Position numbers and translations under genes: made by a program
Shown here: one piece after another, positions 60,460 to 64,000 of the stretch
Numbering within the stretch: position 1 is the first letter of the stretch
Layout: the number at the start of each line of letters is the position of its first letter
The notes under the pieces: model-generated
Databases searched by the model: none
Told to the model about the DNA's origin: nothing
What the model saw: only the letters and a program-made list of their open reading frames with translations
NCBI RefSeq assembly: GCF_018919485.1
Contig: NZ_JAHLMU010000001.1
Coordinates: 1,620,893 to 1,684,892 of the forward strand
Source: Psychrobacter sp. TAE2020
Lineage (GTDB): Bacteria > Pseudomonadota > Gammaproteobacteria > Pseudomonadales > Moraxellaceae
Reading direction: 5' to 3'
Length of the DNA stretch: 64,000 bases

Positions 60460-61629
60460 TTTTAGTTAGGTGTTTGCATAAAGATTTGCTATAGTTTAGC
60501 ATGTTGAATGCCAATTGAGCAGAGGTTGCGACAATAATCATTGTTGTAGTCGACTACTGTTTTTATTGCTGAAGTTTTTATTCTAGTATTTTTTAATACC
60601 GATAAACGCTAAGTAGCAATTAATATTTGATAGTAGTAAGGCTCCTGCTAAATTTATGCATTTCATCTGATTTTTAGGGCAAGGTTCTTACTGACCTGTA
60701 AATCCCGCCCGACAAAAGGTATTTATACCTAATAGCTTTATATAACAATCGACCAATCGACTTAGTAATATAGGCGAATATGCTTATTTATTAAACGATA
60801 ACTTGATACCATTTACTCAATAAACGCATGACCACGACTTGACCTGCAATTTTTGCAACTTTGATTGGCACGCGCAGTTGAGCAAAAAATGATAAATTGA
60901 GGTTAGTGTGTCGCTGTTGCTTAAATATTGACGGTCAAACAAATAATAATAGTTAAACAATCGACAACTTATGCCCTAACCAGGCTAGGATTTTTATTTT
61001 GTTTGCCAAGTACGCCCCGTTGAATTTTTATACAGCGTTGATCTAATTAAAGATAAAACTAATATTTTGTAATAATGAACCAATTGGTAAATAAATACTA
61101 TTACTTATTTCTGAGCTTTTAGCTCTAAAGTACAACTGGATTATAACCGCCCTTATAAGCTTACAACTTATACTAATGACCGGCTACTATTACCACAGTG
61201 ATAAAAAGTGACCAGCGATGTTGACTAGTAAGCACCTTATCCTTCGGGTATGAATACTTGCAAAGTTTGCCAACGTCCTGTAAAGACTAGATGCTAACAG
61301 CCTTACACTCTGTTTAATTTATAGCCATTGCTAATAACGAAATCACTATGCTAACGAGTAGGTAAAACCAGTCGAATCGGGTAGATAGCCTTGAGCGTCT
61401 AAGTAAGTTATTATTGACATTTTACGCTGAACTTTTAGCTCAGCAATGATATGTAGCACTTACGTTTATGCCGGAGCTTTAGGTGGATATTCCTAGGCCA
61501 GACAGATAAGCCTATAGTTTATTTATTAGCATTCAATAAATATTAGTAACCTTCTCAGCTTTACCCTTTTTTGCCACTGCTGCCACAGAGAAATCTAGTC
61601 GTTGTTCTGCGTACTCATAGGATACTATT
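60460..61629. other. Long divergent intergenic region, likely rne leader
   Basis: 1170 bases between rluC and rne without a supported open frame. In E. coli the rne mRNA has a long structured leader by which RNase E controls its own level; a comparable leader here is inference from position and length. No promoter or conserved hairpin was identified with confidence. Confidence 0.4.
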
Positions 61630-64000
61630 ATGAAACGCATTTTGATCAACGCTACTCAAAACGAAGAAATTCGTGTTGCCTTATGCAAAGGCAATCATCT
61701 GTACGATTTTGACTTAGAAAACCGTACCCGCGAACAAAAAAAATCCAACATTTATAAAGGCCACGTTACTCGTGTTGAGCCTTCACTAGAAGCTGTGTTT
61801 GTAGAATATGGCTCACAGCGTCAAGGGTTTCTGCCTATTCGTGAGATTTCTTCTGAATATTTGAGCGGTAATCCACGTGATGAAAATATCAAAAAGCTCA
61901 TCAAAGAAGGCGATGAGCTAATCGTACAAGTTGAAAAAGAAGAGCGTGGTAATAAAGGCGCTGCCCTATCAACTTACGTTTCACTTGCTGGTCGTTATCT
62001 GGTATTAATGCCTAATAACCCTCGTGGTGGTGGTATATCACGTCAAATCTCTGGCAAACTTCGTGAAGACATGAAACGTATGCTAGGTAGTCTTGATTTA
62101 GAAAAAGGTATGAGTGTCATCATTCGCACTGCTGGTATTGGTAAGACTCAAGAGGACTTGCAACACGATCTCAACCATCTACTAAACATCTGGCAAGCCA
62201 TTCAAGAGCAAAATCAAAAGTATCCTTCACCACGTTTAGTGCATCAAGAAGCAGGGGTGGTTACTCGTGCTGTGCGCGATTATCTGCGTGATGATATCGC
62301 TGAGATCTGGATCGATAATGAAAATGCTTATATTGAAGCGGCTGGTTTCATCGATGCGGTAATGCCTAAACAAGCTGAAAAACTACGCAAATACACTGAC
62401 TATGAGCCGATGTTTTCGCGTTTCAATATCGAAAAGCAAATCGAAACCGCTTATCAGCGTGAAGTTCGTCTGCCCTCCGGTGGCTCAATCGTCATTGATC
62501 AAACGGAAGCTTTGGTGTCTATCGATATCAACTCTGCTAAGTCAACTAAAGGCTCAGATGTCGCTGAAACGGCTTATCACACTAATCTAGAAGCCGCTGA
62601 TGAGATCGCTCGTCAGCTGCGCTTGCGTGATATGGGTGGTTTGATTGTCATTGATTTTATTGACATGAATGACAACAAGCATCAAAAAGAAGTTGAAAAA
62701 CGCCTTGTAGATGCCACTAAATACGACCGAGCACGAGTACAATTTGGTGACATCTCTAAGTTCGGTTTGATGGAAATGAGTCGTCAGCGTCTACGCCCTT
62801 CATTAGAAGAGTCTACGGGCTATATCTGTCCTCGTTGTCATGGTAATGGCATGATTCGCGACTTGCGTTCGCTATCCCTATCTATCATGCGTCAGATTGA
62901 ACAGATTGCCCTAAAAGAACGTCAAGGCGAAGTACAAGCTGAAGTGCCAACTGATATTGCTGCTTTTTTACTAAACGAAAAGCGCGATAGCTTAGTTTAT
63001 CTTGAGCAGGACAGTGGCACGCGTATTACCATCTTGCCGCATGCTCACCTTGAGTCACCCAATTTCAAGCTACACTTCAATCGTGATGGCTTTGCCCCAT
63101 CGAGTTACGAGCGCATCACTGACACTCAGCAGCAAGAGCATAGCGATCTTGGCTATAATGTTGATTGGCAAACGGCTGAAAAAGAACGCCCTGAACAGCA
63201 ACCAACTCGTCAGCCGCTAAGAACTAGCGATAGTAAAAACAGTAGCTCAAACAGCCCTGCTACTAGCCCTCAACAAAGTGGGCAAAATGCTAGTACGGTT
63301 AGCCATAGCAATGAGCATCGTAATAATAGTAAAAACAATAATGCTGCTGCTACGACGCCTACTCACGCTCAGCAGGATTCTGCTGTGTCGCCTAACGTTC
63401 AAGCGGCAGCAGTAGCTGTAGCGGCTCAAAATCCTGTTAGTCCAGCGCAGCCACAGGCCGTTGCTTGGTTATCTAATCTGTTCGCTCAAGCACCACAAGC
63501 GCAAACCACCAGTAGTGTCAGCAGTCGTGATGCTGCTGAAGCTATCGAAACCTTAGTTAATACTGGGGCCAAAAGTTTAGGCTCATTTGGCCAAGTCGAT
63601 AGCAGTGTTCTAACGCCTACTCAAGGTTCAGCAGCCACTCAACCAGATGCTAGCCAAAATAATGACGATGAGCAGCCATCAGATAGTAATCGTAAACCAA
63701 GCACTCGCAATAATGAGGGTGACACTGACGAGAGCAGCGATGACAAAAGAAGACGCAAGTCACGCAAATCTAGATCATCAAAGCCACGTCAAAGAAGAGA
63801 GCAGCGCGATGATAACGATGCACTAGATAGTACTAGTAGCGATAGCGATGCTGCTAATGACAACGACAACGATACCAAATCGTCTAATGATCAAGACCAG
63901 CGCAATGACAGTCAACGCTCTGAAAATAAACGTCCAAACGATCGTAATCGCAATAATCGTCAAGACCGTAGCACTGATGCCGATACTAATTCTGAGCGTA
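61630..64000 (+). CDS. rne: Ribonuclease E, N-terminal catalytic part and part of the tail (partial)
   Basis: 790 codons are visible before the window ends; the 3' end is missing. Endoribonuclease that starts mRNA decay and processes rRNA and tRNA. The start is MKRILINATQNEEIRVAL. The S1 domain follows (NIYKGHVTRVEPSLEAVFVE, RQGFLPIREIS). The DNase I-like catalytic site has Asp299 in VSIDINSAKST and Asp342 in IVIDFIDMND, with the same spacing as Asp303/Asp346 of E. coli. The zinc link is CPRCHGNG (Cys400, Cys403). After about residue 510 the tail is low-complexity, rich in Ser, Asn, Gln, Ala, Asp and Arg, as expected for the degradosome scaffold. Confidence 0.97.
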   Translation, partial: MKRILINATQNEEIRVALCKGNHLYDFDLENRTREQKKSNIYKGHVTRVEPSLEAVFVEYGSQRQGFLPIREISSEYLSGNPRDENIKKLIKEGDELIVQVEKEERGNKGAALSTYVSLAGRYLVLMPNNPRGGGISRQISGKLREDMKRMLGSLDLEKGMSVIIRTAGIGKTQEDLQHDLNHLLNIWQAIQEQNQKYPSPRLVHQEAGVVTRAVRDYLRDDIAEIWIDNENAYIEAAGFIDAVMPKQAEKLRKYTDYEPMFSRFNIEKQIETAYQREVRLPSGGSIVIDQTEALVSIDINSAKSTKGSDVAETAYHTNLEAADEIARQLRLRDMGGLIVIDFIDMNDNKHQKEVEKRLVDATKYDRARVQFGDISKFGLMEMSRQRLRPSLEESTGYICPRCHGNGMIRDLRSLSLSIMRQIEQIALKERQGEVQAEVPTDIAAFLLNEKRDSLVYLEQDSGTRITILPHAHLESPNFKLHFNRDGFAPSSYERITDTQQQEHSDLGYNVDWQTAEKERPEQQPTRQPLRTSDSKNSSSNSPATSPQQSGQNASTVSHSNEHRNNSKNNNAAATTPTHAQQDSAVSPNVQAAAVAVAAQNPVSPAQPQAVAWLSNLFAQAPQAQTTSSVSSRDAAEAIETLVNTGAKSLGSFGQVDSSVLTPTQGSAATQPDASQNNDDEQPSDSNRKPSTRNNEGDTDESSDDKRRRKSRKSRSSKPRQRREQRDDNDALDSTSSDSDAANDNDNDTKSSNDQDQRNDSQRSENKRPNDRNRNNRQDRSTDADTNSER

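Overview
This window looks like the chromosome of a Psychrobacter-type gammaproteobacterium (Moraxellaceae). DNA is AT-rich (roughly 40% G+C by eye). The housekeeping genes read as Moraxellaceae/Pseudomonadales: monomeric NADP isocitrate dehydrogenase, divergent fur/bamE, pilT-pilU next to yggS, and rne divergent from rluC plus a HAD phosphatase. No tRNA, rRNA, CRISPR array, intact insertion sequence or prophage was recognised. The taxonomy is inferred from remembered gene content, not from a search.

Layout. 1-1284 (-): a membrane protein running off the left edge, which reads as a PycTM/DUF5706 effector-type membrane domain fused to a DUF3616-type propeller. 1449-7349 (-): a polar amino-acid ABC importer with one ATPase, three tandem binding lipoproteins and two permeases, split by terminator-like hairpins. 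7551-8508: two small cell-envelope proteins. 8964-14969: proA, then a small accessory patch (a cold-shock-domain/TM/RNase Sa-type ribonuclease with its barstar, and an AT-rich TPR protein), then leuE and glyA. 15353-17389 (-): an acyltransferase-like gene and ubiC. 17534-23241: a small lipoprotein and two tandem monomeric isocitrate dehydrogenase genes, each with its own near-identical terminator. 23436-34493: rluE, a double-DUF305 lipoprotein, an M61 protease, slyD, prc, nagZ and an OmpA-domain membrane protein. 35406-35994 is a decayed paralogue of the N-terminal part of that OmpA-type gene. 36617-44807: rhomboid protease, phosphoesterase, purE-purK-yaiI, epmA, pdxB and an AI-2E family permease. 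45609-57056: nadE, a CNNM/CorC protein, yggS, pilT, pilU, fur, bamE, rnfH, an NSS-like transporter, cytochrome c4 and a c5-like cytochrome. 57520-64000: engB, a HAD phosphatase, rluC and the 5' part of rne.

How the genes relate. Most of the window is core metabolism and envelope quality control (Prc, NagZ, BamE, OmpA-like, SlyD, rhomboid), electron transport, RNA maturation (RNase E, RluC, RluE) and cofactor synthesis (PdxB, NadE, UbiC). The unusual material is: the PycTM/DUF3616 fusion; the membrane-tethered CSD-ribonuclease with barstar; the duplicated isocitrate dehydrogenase unit; the decayed DUF937/OmpA-like paralogue; and several short tandem-repeat tracts. One of those tracts places six consensus TATAAT hexamers at 8-bp intervals just upstream of pdxB.
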